Positions 36,366 to 45,570 of a stretch of 64,000 nucleotides of DNA are shown piece by piece. The DNA is from Actinomadura hibisca NBRC 15177 (GTDB lineage: Bacteria > Actinomycetota > Actinomycetes > Streptosporangiales > Streptosporangiaceae). The first letter of the stretch is position 1, and each line of letters starts with the position of its first letter. The stretch lies in assembly GCF_001552635.1 (NCBI RefSeq), contig NZ_BCRO01000012.1, positions 268,055 through 332,054 of the forward strand, written 5' to 3'. The notes beneath the pieces are model-generated. The model made no database searches. It had not been told where the DNA came from and was given only the letters and a program-made list of their open reading frames with translations. Made by a program: the position numbers and the translations under genes.

Positions 36366-38001
36366 CCTGACGCGCGAGCCGTGGCTCCCTGTGCTGCGCG
36401 CCGACGGCACCGGTGACGTGCTGTCGCTGCGGGAGGTCTTCGCCCAGGCAGATGGCCTGCTCAGGCTCGTCGGCGATCTCCCCACGCAGGAGTTCGCCCT
36501 GATGCGGCTGCTGCTGGCCATCCTGCACGACGCCCTCGACGGCCCGCAGAACCTGGACGAGTGGGAACGGCTCTGGAAAACCGACCTCCCCCTCGACCGG
36601 ATCAACTCCTATCTGGACGACCACGGCGATCGTTTCGACCTCCTTCACCCCCGAACGCCGTTCTTGCAGACCCCCACCCTGCACACCGCCAAAAAGGAGA
36701 TCTCCTCCCTCGACAAGATCGTGGCCGATGTCCCCAACGGCGCGCCCCTGTTCACCATGCGCAGCCGCGGAGCGGACCGGCTGACGTTCGCCGAGGCCGC
36801 CCGCTGGCTGGTGCACGCCCAGGCCTTCGACACCTCGGGCATCAAGTCGGGAGCCGTGGGCGACCCGCGCGTCAAGGGCGGAAAGGGCTATCCCCAGGGA
36901 GTCGCATGGGCGGGAACCCTGGGCGGTGTCCTCGCCGCCGGGGACGACCTGCGCGCAACACTGCTGCTGAACCTCATCGCCTTCGACACCAAGACGCTCC
37001 GCATCGATCCGCAGAACGACCGGCCCGCCTGGCGGCACGACGTGCCGACCGCCGCCCCGCTCGAAGAAGTCGAAGCCGCCCGCCGTCCCCACGGTCTCCG
37101 AGATCTGTACACCTGGCCGTCCCGGCGCATCCGCCTGCACTTCGACGCCGAGGGCGTGCACGGCGTCGTCCTCGCCTACGGCGACGCCCTCACGCCCCGC
37201 AACAAGCACGCCCACGAGCCGATGACGGCATGGCGGCGCAGCCCCGCGCAGGAGAAGAAGCTCCGCGAGGAGCAGATCTACCTGCCGCGCGAGCACGACC
37301 CGGCCCGCACCGTTTGGCGTGGCTTGGGCGCCCTGATCGCCGGACGGGCCGAGGGTGGTAAACAGCGTGATGAGGCGCCGGTGATCGTCCGGCCCCGCGT
37401 CATGGACTGGGTGGCCCGGCTCACCGTCGAAGGCCCGCTACCGCCCGGCTTCCCGCTGCGGGCCCGGCTGATCGGCGCGGTGTACGGCACGCAGCAGTCG
37501 GTCATCGACGAGGTGATCGACGACGAGATCCAGATGCCGGTCGTCCTCCTCCATAAGCAGGATTTCGAACTGGGCATCGGGGCGATGGACGCCGTCGCCG
37601 ACGCCGACAAGGCCGTTGGCGCCCTCGGCGACCTGGCCGCCGACATCGCCAGAGCCGCTGGCGACGCCCCGGGCCCTCGGCAAGACGCCGCCCGCACCCG
37701 GGGTTTCGCCATGCTCGACGGCCCGTTCCGCGACTGGCTCGCCGGTCTGACCCCCGAGGCCGACCCTGACGAGGCCCGCGCCGAGTGGCAGCGAAAGGTC
37801 CGCACCATCATCCGCGGTCTTGGGAACGAGCTGGTCGCCGCCGCCGGTGACGCCGCCTGGCAGGGACGCGTCGTGTCCACCAAGGACGGCCGCGCCCTCT
37901 GGCTGAGCTCCACCCGGGCCGACCAGATCTTCGGTGGCAGGCTCGCCAAGATCCTCCCCGCCGCGCGTCCCCCCGCCCAGCCCACGGAGGACCAGCCATG
38001 A
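36340..38001 (+). CDS. cse1: Cascade large subunit Cse1 (Cas8e)
   Basis: The 553-residue protein begins LSHDLTREPWLPVLRADG, the family's opening motif, and includes DRFDLLHPRTPFLQTPTL, typical of Cse1. It recognises the PAM and recruits Cas3. The ATG is preceded by GGAGG within the end of cas3, so translation is coupled. Length is normal for the family. Confidence 0.95.
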   Translation: MASRPLSHDLTREPWLPVLRADGTGDVLSLREVFAQADGLLRLVGDLPTQEFALMRLLLAILHDALDGPQNLDEWERLWKTDLPLDRINSYLDDHGDRFDLLHPRTPFLQTPTLHTAKKEISSLDKIVADVPNGAPLFTMRSRGADRLTFAEAARWLVHAQAFDTSGIKSGAVGDPRVKGGKGYPQGVAWAGTLGGVLAAGDDLRATLLLNLIAFDTKTLRIDPQNDRPAWRHDVPTAAPLEEVEAARRPHGLRDLYTWPSRRIRLHFDAEGVHGVVLAYGDALTPRNKHAHEPMTAWRRSPAQEKKLREEQIYLPREHDPARTVWRGLGALIAGRAEGGKQRDEAPVIVRPRVMDWVARLTVEGPLPPGFPLRARLIGAVYGTQQSVIDEVIDDEIQMPVVLLHKQDFELGIGAMDAVADADKAVGALGDLAADIARAAGDAPGPRQDAARTRGFAMLDGPFRDWLAGLTPEADPDEARAEWQRKVRTIIRGLGNELVAAAGDAAWQGRVVSTKDGRALWLSSTRADQIFGGRLAKILPAARPPAQPTEDQP

Positions 38002-38603
38002 CCGCGACGCCCCACGCCGTTCGGCCCCTGGTGGAGAACACCGCCGGACGGTTCATCACCGAGCTGCAAGGCGGCTACCTCGCCGACAAGCCCGCCGCGG
38101 TCGGCACGCTCGCCCAGCTCCGCCGCGGCGCGGGCAAGCTCCCCGCCCAGACCCCTGAACTCTGGGGCGTCACCGGCACCGATCTGCTGCTCCGGGCCGA
38201 CCGGCTGGCGGACAACGACACCCTCGCCGAACGCGCCGAGACCGGATACTTCGTCGCGATCACCCTCTACGCCGCACACCAGCAGTCCCAAAGCACTCCC
38301 GTGCACAAGCGCGGTGTGGACCTGGGCGAAGCCGTCCGGCGCCTGATGCCTCCGGGCGATATCGAGGAGACCATCCGTCGTCGTTTCGTCCGGCTCGGGA
38401 CCGCAGGGACCGCCGCCATCCTGGCCTACCGGCTCCGCGAGATCGTCTCGCTGCTGCGGACCGAAGGCGTCCCCCTCGACTACGGGCGGCTCGCCGGGCA
38501 GCTCTACCTGGCCCAGACCCCCGACGGCATGAGCCGGGTCCGCCGGGAATGGGGCCGCAGCTTCCACACCCACAAAGCCGACCCCGACGAGGACACCCCA
38601 TGA
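37998..38603 (+). CDS. cse2: Cascade small subunit Cse2
   Basis: The 201-residue mostly helical protein matches Cse2 in size, position and features (WGVTGTDLLLRADRLADND, YFVAITLYAAHQQSQ, VDLGEAVRRL). Two copies stabilise the displaced strand and the crRNA-DNA hybrid. It overlaps both neighbours by ATGA, a tightly coupled operon. Confidence 0.93.
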   Translation: MTATPHAVRPLVENTAGRFITELQGGYLADKPAAVGTLAQLRRGAGKLPAQTPELWGVTGTDLLLRADRLADNDTLAERAETGYFVAITLYAAHQQSQSTPVHKRGVDLGEAVRRLMPPGDIEETIRRRFVRLGTAGTAAILAYRLREIVSLLRTEGVPLDYGRLAGQLYLAQTPDGMSRVRREWGRSFHTHKADPDEDTP

Positions 38604-39793
38604 CCTCTCGCACCATCGTTGAGCTGCACGTCCTGCAGACCGTCCCGCCGAGCAACCTCAACCGGGACGACACCGGCACCCCCAAGTCGGCCGTCTACGG
38701 CGGGGTGCGGCGGGCGCGCGTGTCCAGCCAGGCGTGGAAGCGCGCCACCCGCCAAGCCTTCCAGCAGATCCTCGACCCCGCCGAACTCGGCGTCCGGACC
38801 CGCCGCCTCGCCGAACTCCTGGGCGCCCGCATCCGCAAGATCGACGAGTCGATCCCCGAGGCCGAAGCGTGGAACCTGGCCGCCGAGACGGTCACCGCCG
38901 CGACCGGCGCCAAGGTCGAGCCGCCCAAGCGCAACACCAAGGAGGGCGGCCCCGCCCCGGCGCCCGAGGCCCGCTACCTGATCTTCCTCAGCGCGCGCCA
39001 GCTGGACGCCCTGGCCGAGCTGGCGGTCAAGGGCCGCGACGACGTCAAGGCGTTCTTCAAGGCCAAGGAGAACAAGACCGCGGCCAAGCAGCTCGCCAAC
39101 AGCCGCCACTCGGTCGACATCGCGCTGTTCGGCCGGATGGTCGCCGACGGCTCCGACATCAACGTGGACGCCGCCGCGCAGGTCGCCCACGCCATCAGCG
39201 TGCACCGCGCCGACGTCGAGTCCGACTACTACACCGCCGTCGACGACCACAAGGAGCGCGAGGAGGACGACAAGGGCGCCGGGATGATCGGCACAGTGGA
39301 GTTCAACTCCGCCACCCTCTACCGCTACGCCGCCCTGGACGTCGACCTGCTGCGCGCCAACCTCGGCCGGGGCCTGCGCGACGGCGAGCCGGCCGACACC
39401 CCGGTCCGCCGCGCCGTGGAGGCGTTCGTCCGCGGGTTCGTCGAGTCCCTGCCCACCGGCAAGATCAACACGTTCGGACACCACACTCTGCCCGACGCCG
39501 TCATCGTCAAGGTCCGCTCGACGCGCCCGGTCAACTTCGTCGGCGCATTCGAGCGCCCCTGCCGGGTCGGCGAAGAATCCGGCGGCTACGTCCTCCAGGC
39601 GAGCGAGCGGCTCGCCAAGCAGATCCCCGCCATCGAGACCGCCTTCGGCGTGGGGGCCGGCACCGAGACCTGGGTGACGCGCGTCGGCGAGGACACCGAA
39701 GCCCTGTCCCTGCTGGGCACCGAGCTGCCGCTGGACGAACTGGTGGCGGCGGTCGGCGCCGAGGTCGAGCGGCGGCAGAACGGCTCGGCATGA
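38600..39793 (+). CDS. cas7e: Cascade backbone protein Cas7e (Cse4/CasC)
   Basis: The ATG at 38600 gives 397 residues beginning MTSRTIVELHVLQTVPPSNL, the conserved Cas7e start, followed by NRDDTGTPKSAVYGGVRRAR. GSDINVDAAAQVAHAISVH and GTVEFNSATLYRYAALD are also family hallmarks. Six copies form the helical filament along the crRNA. The 38549 extension of this frame lacks conservation and overlaps cse2. Confidence 0.96.
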   Translation: MTSRTIVELHVLQTVPPSNLNRDDTGTPKSAVYGGVRRARVSSQAWKRATRQAFQQILDPAELGVRTRRLAELLGARIRKIDESIPEAEAWNLAAETVTAATGAKVEPPKRNTKEGGPAPAPEARYLIFLSARQLDALAELAVKGRDDVKAFFKAKENKTAAKQLANSRHSVDIALFGRMVADGSDINVDAAAQVAHAISVHRADVESDYYTAVDDHKEREEDDKGAGMIGTVEFNSATLYRYAALDVDLLRANLGRGLRDGEPADTPVRRAVEAFVRGFVESLPTGKINTFGHHTLPDAVIVKVRSTRPVNFVGAFERPCRVGEESGGYVLQASERLAKQIPAIETAFGVGAGTETWVTRVGEDTEALSLLGTELPLDELVAAVGAEVERRQNGSA

Positions 39794-40470
39794 CCGTCCT
39801 GCTGATGCGGCTCGCCGGACCTCTCCAGGCCTGGGGGTCCGCGGCGCGCTTCGCCCGGCGCACCACCGAGGGCGCCCCGACCAAGAGCGGCGTGCTCGGA
39901 CTGCTGGCGGCCGCCCTCGGCCGCCCCCGCACGGCCGATCCGTCGGACCTGGCGGCGTTGCGCTTCGGCGTCCGCGTCGACCAGCGCGGGACGCTCCTGC
40001 GCGACTTCCAGACCGCCCACCGCCTCGACACCGGCGACGCTCTGCCGGTCTCCGAGCGGTTCTACCTGGCCGACGCCGTCTTCGTCGCCGCGGTCGAAGG
40101 CCCCCACGAACAGCTGTCGGAGCTGGACCGAGCACTCAAGCAACCCGTCTTCCTGCCCTATCTAGGCCGCCGCTCCTGCCCTCCGTCCAGCCCCGTCGAT
40201 CTCGGCCTGCGCCCGGCTCTCGACCTCGAAACGGCGCTGACGGCGGAACCGTGGCACGCCGCCGACTGGTACCAGCGCGGCCACGACAACAACGTCGAAA
40301 TCCTGGTCGAGGCGTCCGACGAGGCAGGACGCTTCGACACCCTGCGCGACCAGCCGCTCAGCTACGACCCGGCCCACCGCCGGTACGCGCTTCGCAGGGT
40401 CCGCAGCTTCCCGGTGACCGTTCCACGAGCCGCAGGCCACGACCCGACGATCGTCCTGAGGAGCGAATGA
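39790..40470 (+). CDS. cas5e: Cascade subunit Cas5e (CasD)
   Basis: The 226-residue RAMP protein starts MTVLLMRLAGPLQAWGS, the standard Cas5e beginning, then TTEGAPTKSGVLGLLAAALG. It caps the 5' handle of the crRNA. An ATGA overlap joins it to cas7e. Confidence 0.95.
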   Translation: MTVLLMRLAGPLQAWGSAARFARRTTEGAPTKSGVLGLLAAALGRPRTADPSDLAALRFGVRVDQRGTLLRDFQTAHRLDTGDALPVSERFYLADAVFVAAVEGPHEQLSELDRALKQPVFLPYLGRRSCPPSSPVDLGLRPALDLETALTAEPWHAADWYQRGHDNNVEILVEASDEAGRFDTLRDQPLSYDPAHRRYALRRVRSFPVTVPRAAGHDPTIVLRSE

Positions 40471-40471
40471 C

Positions 40472-41170
40472 ATGTACCTGACGCGCTTCCGCATCAACAC
40501 CGGACGCGTCGGCGCCCGCAAGCTCCTGGCCTCTCCCCAGGCACTCCACGCGGCCGTCATGATGTCCTTCGCCGAGCCGCCCCGCACCGGCGACGGGCCC
40601 CGGGTCCTGTGGCGGCTGGACCGCGACGGCAACGCCGACACGCACCTGTGCATCGTCAGCCCGATGCGGCCCGACCTGACCCATCTGGTCGAGCAGGCGG
40701 GCTGGCCGACGACCGGACGCTGGGACACCTTCGACTACGCGCCTTTCCTCAAACGCCTCAACGCGGGCGACACCTGGGGCTTCCGGCTCACCGCCAACCC
40801 CGTTCACAGCGTTCGCAACAAGGACGGCGCCCCCACCAAGCCCACCGCGCACCTCACCCCTGTCCACCAGCTCGGCTGGTTGCTGAAACGCCAGCAGAAT
40901 GCGGGCTTCGAGGTCATGGAGAAGCCCCCGTACAAGCAGCTCATCCACGACCAGGACAACCCCCATCGCGACACCCACGACATCCTGCTCCACGGCCGCC
41001 GCCAGCTCCGCTTCAGCAAAGGCCAGGGAAGACCGGTGACCCTGATGACCGTGACCTACGACGGACGGCTGACCGTCACCGACCCCGACGCGTTCCGCGC
41101 GACCCTCACCCAGGGCCTGGGACGGGCCAAGGCTTACGGCTGCGGCCTGATGACCCTGGCCCCGGCCTGA
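40472..41170 (+). CDS. cas6e: CRISPR pre-crRNA endonuclease Cas6e (CasE)
   Basis: The 232-residue protein starts MYLTRFRINTGRVGARKLL. His26 (in ALHAAVM) is at the catalytic position of Cas6e, and the C-terminal glycine-rich loop reads GLGRAKAYGCGLMTLAP. It cuts at the base of the repeat hairpin (CCCCGC/GCGGGG) and stays bound to the 3' handle. Only one base separates it from cas5e. Confidence 0.95.
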   Translation: MYLTRFRINTGRVGARKLLASPQALHAAVMMSFAEPPRTGDGPRVLWRLDRDGNADTHLCIVSPMRPDLTHLVEQAGWPTTGRWDTFDYAPFLKRLNAGDTWGFRLTANPVHSVRNKDGAPTKPTAHLTPVHQLGWLLKRQQNAGFEVMEKPPYKQLIHDQDNPHRDTHDILLHGRRQLRFSKGQGRPVTLMTVTYDGRLTVTDPDAFRATLTQGLGRAKAYGCGLMTLAPA

Positions 41171-41173
41171 CCG

Positions 41174-42124
41174 ATGTCCACCGTCGGCAAGCGCCCAGCG
41201 TCCACCCCGCGCGAACTCACCCGGATGAGCGACCGCGTCTCGTTCCTCTACCTCGAACGTTGCCTGCTGCATCGCGAGGACAACGCCATCACCGCCGAAG
41301 ACGCCGACGGTGTCACCCACATCCCCTCCGCGACCATCGGCACCCTGCTTCTGGGCCCCGGAACGCGCGTGACCCACCAGGCCATGAGCGTGCTGGGCGA
41401 CAGCGGAGCCGGGGTCGTCTGGGTGGGGGAGCAGGGCGTGCGCTTCTACTCCGGCGGCCGTTCCCTCACCCGCTCGGCCGCCCTCGTCGAAGCCCAGGCA
41501 CGGCTGTGGGCGAACCAGCGCACACGCCTGGACGTCGCCCGCGCCATGTACCGGATGCGGTTCCCCGGCGAAGACCCTTCCCGCTTCTCCCGGCACGAAC
41601 TGCTGGGCCGCGAAGGACGACGCGTCAAGGCCAGCTACCGGGAACAGGCGGCCCTCGCGGGCCTCACCTGGAATGGCCGCCGCTACGTGCCCGGAGACTT
41701 CGACGGCGGCGACACCGTGAACCAGGCCGTCACGGCGGCGGCCCAGTGCATGTACGGGATCGCCCAGACGACCGTCGCCGCCCTCGGCTGCGCGCCCGGC
41801 CTCGGCTTCATCCACTCCGGACACGAACTGGCCTTCGTCCTGGACATCGCCGACCTCTACAAGACCGAGGTGGCCATCCCGGTCGCCTTCGAGATCGCCG
41901 CGCAGAGCCCCGACGACATAGGTTCTCGCACGCGCCGCGCCGTCCGCGACCGCGTCAACGAGATCAACCTGCTCCAGCGCTGCGTCAACGACATCAAGCA
42001 ACTCCTGGCCCCCGACGCGCACGACGACCCCGCCGACACCGACACCGACCAGGTCACCCTGCAAAGCGACTACGGCATGGACGTGGAGTCCGGCCGCAAC
42101 TACGCAGAGGACTTCGACTGGTGA
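41174..42124 (+). CDS. cas1e: CRISPR integrase Cas1 (type I-E)
   Basis: The 316-residue protein has the Cas1e beta-domain start (DRVSFLYLERCLLHREDNAIT) and helical catalytic region (GFIHSGHELAFVLDIADLYK), with the metal-binding His and Asp residues present. With Cas2 it captures and inserts new spacers. The intact site and conserved leaders suggest that adaptation can still occur. Confidence 0.96.
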   Translation: MSTVGKRPASTPRELTRMSDRVSFLYLERCLLHREDNAITAEDADGVTHIPSATIGTLLLGPGTRVTHQAMSVLGDSGAGVVWVGEQGVRFYSGGRSLTRSAALVEAQARLWANQRTRLDVARAMYRMRFPGEDPSRFSRHELLGREGRRVKASYREQAALAGLTWNGRRYVPGDFDGGDTVNQAVTAAAQCMYGIAQTTVAALGCAPGLGFIHSGHELAFVLDIADLYKTEVAIPVAFEIAAQSPDDIGSRTRRAVRDRVNEINLLQRCVNDIKQLLAPDAHDDPADTDTDQVTLQSDYGMDVESGRNYAEDFDW

Positions 42125-42471
42125 CGGTCATCATCCTCACCAACTGTCCTGCCGGCCTGCGCGGATTCCTGACGCGGTGGCTGATGGAGATCTCCCCGGG
42201 CGTCTTCATCGGCGGCCCGTCCACCCGCATCCGCGAGGCCCTGTGGGACGAAGTCCAGAAGTATGCCGACACGGGCCGCGCGCTGCTCGCCTACAGCACC
42301 AACAACGAGCAGGGCTTCACCTTCGAGACGCACGACCACAAGTGGCACCCGGTCGACCACGACGGCATCACCCTGATCCGCCGCCCCAAGAACCAGCCGA
42401 CGATCGCCGCCGCAACGCCCACCACGGGCTGGAGCAAGGCAGCAAAACGCCGCCGCTACGGCAAACGCTGA
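42121..42471 (+). CDS. cas2e: CRISPR adaptation protein Cas2 (type I-E)
   Basis: A GTG at 42121 overlaps the cas1 stop (GTGA) and gives 116 residues. VTVIILTNCPAGLRGFLTRWL, SPGVFIGG and ALWDEVQKYADTGRALLAYST are typical of Cas2e. The C-terminal basic tail (KAAKRRRYGKR) is longer than in E. coli. It bridges two Cas1 dimers. Confidence 0.95.
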   Translation: MTVIILTNCPAGLRGFLTRWLMEISPGVFIGGPSTRIREALWDEVQKYADTGRALLAYSTNNEQGFTFETHDHKWHPVDHDGITLIRRPKNQPTIAAATPTTGWSKAAKRRRYGKR

Positions 42472-42499
42472 CACCGTTCGGACACCCTCACTCCCCGCC

Positions 42500-42572
42500 G
42501 GGCGAAATGTCCAACTCTCAAAAAGTGCTCACGAATCGCATTACCCGCCGGTAGACCCCCAGGTCAGCAAGC
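42500..42572 (+). promoter_or_regulatory. Leader of CRISPR array 3
   Basis: AAAGTGCTCACGAATCGCAT and GTAGACCCCCAGGTCAGCAA match leaders 1 and 2 with about ten changes over the last 70 bp. It is thus the most diverged of the three. Confidence 0.75.
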
Positions 42573-42723
42573 CTGCTCCCCGCGCACGCGGGGATGCCCC
42601 CTACGACCGCGAGGTGCTGGCCCGGATGGTGGACTGCTCCCCGCGCACGCGGGGATGCACCCGAGGCTCTGCGCTCCAGCGTGATGGAAGGCAACTGCTC
42701 CCCGCGCACGCGGGGATGAGGTC
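42573..42723 (+). CRISPR. Type I-E CRISPR array 3 (3 repeats, 2 spacers)
   Basis: Repeats at 42573, 42634 and 42695 share CTGCTCCCCGCGCACGCGGG with arrays 1 and 2 but end differently (GATGCCCCC, GATGCACCC, GATGAGGTC versus GATGGACCC). Spacers are 32 bp. A fragment CTGCGGGGATG at 42741-42751 may be the remains of a further repeat, so the array looks eroded. It starts 102 bp after cas2. Confidence 0.93.
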
Positions 42724-42871
42724 AAAGAGATGCTTGTGTGCTGCGGGGATGCGTCGTCTTCGGCGTGCCTACTGGGCCTTGCGCGCCCGAATGAACTTCA
42801 CTTGATCGAGCGTCGGATCACCCCTCCCCGGGACGCCGTACGGCCGCCGTAGGCATGTCTAGTAAGAGGGA

Positions 42872-44047
42872 GTGTGTGTCGGGGTGTTCGCTCAGCGAGG
42901 TCGGGCGGGCTTCGTCGCTGCGGTGGCAGCAGTGGTCGGGGTGGTCGTCATGGTGGCGACGGTCTTGTTCTTCACGGGGACGAGCGGGGCCGCCAGAGCC
43001 GGTGAGTCCTCGTCCAGTACTGGCGTGCGGCTGGATGTCACCAAGATTCCGGGGCTTGGTCAGAGCGGGTTCAGCGGCGCGTGGGGCACTGGCAGGACTG
43101 GGGCGTCCGGTGGCAATCAGTCCGTTGACTACAGCGACGACCCTGACGGCGTCGGGGCGTATGCGAATCTGGCGAACCCGTCCGGCAGCACGTCGGGAGA
43201 CGCGCCCACCGAAGCATGGGACGCCGTCAGCGACCCCAACGTGCTCAAGGTCAAGCTGACGCCCGGCGGGCCGGATCTGCTCGACATCCCGGCCCTGCAC
43301 ACCTACGCCCGCTGCCAGCCGCCCCACGCTCCGCAGACGCAGAACTTCGTCACCGCGCCGACCGTGGCCGGACAGGCCATCAAGTCCGGAACCACGCGCA
43401 TCTCGGTGGCTGGGAACCAACTCGGCCTTTCCGGGGTGGCCGACGGCGACCTCACCGTGACGATGAAGCAGATCGAGAACGTCACGCCCGACGTCTACGC
43501 CGAGTCCCGGGTGGAGATCACCATCACCGGCGTGCTGCGCGACTCAGCCGGTCGGCAGGTCTACTCCGGACCGCTGCTCAAGGCGGTGCTCGGTGACGTC
43601 AAGGCACGCTGCGGGGGCAACGAGGACCCCCCGCCGCCGCCCGTGCCGGGCCGGGTGGTCGTGGACAAGACCGTGGACAAGGACACCGCCCAGGTCGGCA
43701 AGAAGGTGCACTACAGGCTGCGGGTGAGCAACGTCGGCGAGACCGCCCTGACCAACGCCACCTTCACCGACGACCTGTCGGACGTGCTCCACCATGGCGA
43801 CCTCGTGGGCGGTTTCAAGGCCGAATCCGGCAAGGTCGACTTCGATTCGCCCAAGCTGACCTGGACCGGCGCCCTGAAGCCGGGCGCGTCGGTGGACGTC
43901 ACCTTCACCGTCGTCGCCCGCCGGGTCGGCCTCATGCGCAACGTGGTCGTCTGGCCGCCTCACCCGAGGCCGAAGCCCACTCCGACGCCGAAGCCCATGG
44001 GGAAGGACAAGACCGAGACCCGGGTCGTTCCCAAGCACGCCAAGTGA
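42872..44047 (+). CDS. Exported protein with a DUF11-type repeat, SCO1860-like
   Basis: The 391-residue protein has an N-terminal membrane/signal segment (GFVAAVAAVVGVVVMVATVLFF, split here at about residues 13-34), a beta-rich domain with C-R-C-like spaced cysteines (YARCQPP, KARCGG), then PPPPPVPGRVVVDKTVDK leading into a DUF11 domain (VGKKVHYRLRVSNVGETAL). A Pro/Lys/Thr tail (PHPRPKPTPTPKP) ends it. No LPXTG or LAETG sorting signal is present. AGAGGG lies next to the first GTG, so the GTG at 42884 may be the true start. Probably a cell-surface protein. Confidence 0.7.
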   Translation: MCVGVFAQRGRAGFVAAVAAVVGVVVMVATVLFFTGTSGAARAGESSSSTGVRLDVTKIPGLGQSGFSGAWGTGRTGASGGNQSVDYSDDPDGVGAYANLANPSGSTSGDAPTEAWDAVSDPNVLKVKLTPGGPDLLDIPALHTYARCQPPHAPQTQNFVTAPTVAGQAIKSGTTRISVAGNQLGLSGVADGDLTVTMKQIENVTPDVYAESRVEITITGVLRDSAGRQVYSGPLLKAVLGDVKARCGGNEDPPPPPVPGRVVVDKTVDKDTAQVGKKVHYRLRVSNVGETALTNATFTDDLSDVLHHGDLVGGFKAESGKVDFDSPKLTWTGALKPGASVDVTFTVVARRVGLMRNVVVWPPHPRPKPTPTPKPMGKDKTETRVVPKHAK

Positions 44048-44051
44048 CGCT

Positions 44052-44086
44052 GCCCCCTTCGCCGCAAGAAACGCGGCGAAGGGGGC
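44052..44086 (+). terminator. Hairpin terminator after the DUF11-type protein
   Basis: A perfect 14-bp stem (GCCCCCTTCGCCGC / GCGGCGAAGGGGGC) with loop AAGAAAC begins 4 bp past the stop. Confidence 0.8.
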
Positions 44087-44183
44087 TGACCGTCGTCAGC
44101 GGAGTGGGGATCTCGCTGTGCTCGGTGCCGAGTAGTAGGGCGTCCCTTTCCGGGTGGTGTGGTCCCATGGGGGAGTGACAGGC

Positions 44184-45317
44184 TTGCGCGATCGGGTTGA
44201 GGGTGTGCTTCGGGCTTGGGACGCCTATGAGGTGGGGCGCGGGGGTGCTCCGGTCGTTGACTTTGACTGCTTTCCCGGTGGGGGTGACGTTGTTGCCGCT
44301 ACGGATCGATTGTCTGTTTATCGACAGTTGAGCGAGTTGCGGGGACAGGTCGAGGGGGAGTTGGCTGTTCGGCTTGATGCTGATCTCGCCTACTTGGGGG
44401 CCTTGCTGGGTGAGCGGCCGCCTTTGAGTGAATATCTGCGGGTTACTCAGGGGTGTGGGGCTCGGGGCTGGGCTTCCGAGTATGTGGCTGAGCGGCGGGA
44501 GGTCGCTTTGGCTGCTCTGGGCGACGTTGGGGTCTCCTGGGGTGCGGGGACCAACGATGAGCTGCGTCGGGTCGAGGGGCGGCTCGATATCGCCGACGCG
44601 CCCAGCGCCATTTGTGATGCCGTGGTCGAGTTGGAACCTCTTGTGCGGGGCATCGCTGAGACTACCGCTCCTTACCGGCTGACCATTGAGAACGTCGAGA
44701 TCGATGCTTATTGGGCTTTCTGGCTGGATGGCTCTGGGAGTGATATCCGGCTGCGGCTCAATCTGCCCAATGTCGACTTCACCCGTGTCGGCGCCCGGCA
44801 GTTTGCTTTGCATGAAGTTCTAGGGCATGGGCTGCAAAGTGCCAGTTATTCGGCTCGGGCCGCGGATGCGCCCTGGGTCCGCTTGTTGTCGGTCCATGCG
44901 CCTCACCAGGTCATGCTCGAAGGGCTCGCGCAGGCGTTGCCGCTCATGGTGTTGCCGCATGATCAGGTCCTCGTCACCCGCACCCGGCTCGATCACTACG
45001 TCCAGCTCGTGCGAGCCCAGGCCCATCTCGATCTCAACGCCGGTGTCCCGGCCGTCGAGTGCGCCGACCTCATGCGGCAGGCCGTGCCCTGGTGGGACGA
45101 CGCGCGCATCGCCAGCCAGCTCACCGACCGGGGTGATGATCCTCTTCTGCGCTCCTACCTGTGGGCCTACCCGGCGGGCATCGACTGGTTCGCCGCGCTG
45201 GCGGGAGCCGGGGACACGGTCGTACGGAGAGTGATCAAGGCCGCGTACCGCGACCCGCTCACGCCGGAGGACCTGATGCGCCTCTGGCCCGAAGGGCCCG
45301 TTATCGGCGGCGGCTGA
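44184..45317 (+). CDS. Putative zinc metallopeptidase with a HEXXGH motif
   Basis: I start at a TTG at 44184, because GGGGGA lies 9 bases upstream; GTG codons at 44154 or 44175 are alternatives. The 377-residue protein has ALHEVLGHGLQSASY, a HEXXGH motif like that of dipeptidyl peptidase III, and a later MLEGLAQALP that could supply the third ligand as in DUF885-type EGxA motifs. No signal peptide. The first two thirds are poor in GC3 (many GTT, GCT, GAT), changing near 44870 to normal high-GC3 codons. Specific family not recognised. Confidence 0.6.
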   Translation: MRDRVEGVLRAWDAYEVGRGGAPVVDFDCFPGGGDVVAATDRLSVYRQLSELRGQVEGELAVRLDADLAYLGALLGERPPLSEYLRVTQGCGARGWASEYVAERREVALAALGDVGVSWGAGTNDELRRVEGRLDIADAPSAICDAVVELEPLVRGIAETTAPYRLTIENVEIDAYWAFWLDGSGSDIRLRLNLPNVDFTRVGARQFALHEVLGHGLQSASYSARAADAPWVRLLSVHAPHQVMLEGLAQALPLMVLPHDQVLVTRTRLDHYVQLVRAQAHLDLNAGVPAVECADLMRQAVPWWDDARIASQLTDRGDDPLLRSYLWAYPAGIDWFAALAGAGDTVVRRVIKAAYRDPLTPEDLMRLWPEGPVIGGG

Positions 45318-45521
45318 CGGCCACCCGCTGTTACCGGCCGGGCAAGACGCGGGCTCGCAACGGGCAGGGCCGCCCCCTCGTCCCGGGCTCCGACATTTCG
45401 GTTTCGGATGTCGTGCAAAGGACGAGTTGGGCTTACTGCGAGGCCATGTTGACCTTGCTGTGGCGCCTTTTTCTTGCATTCTCGCTAACTGGCCACTACC
45501 CGCCACCATTCTTTGATCTCA

Positions 45522-45538
45522 TAGTGATGTCACCACTA
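45522..45538. promoter_or_regulatory. Inverted repeat upstream of the DUF485-actP operon
   Basis: TAGTG (45522-45526) and CACTA (45534-45538) flank ATGTCAC; the repeat could be a GntR-type operator. It lies 33-49 bp before the DUF485 start. No GntR gene is adjacent. Confidence 0.4.
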
Positions 45539-45570
45539 CAGAGGGTCATGATGAGTCAGGGGAGGGCCGG

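Noticed and set aside
42872..44047. Sortase-anchored surface protein
   Set aside because: The C-terminus ends in KHAK with no LPXTG/LAETG motif, hydrophobic helix and positive tail.
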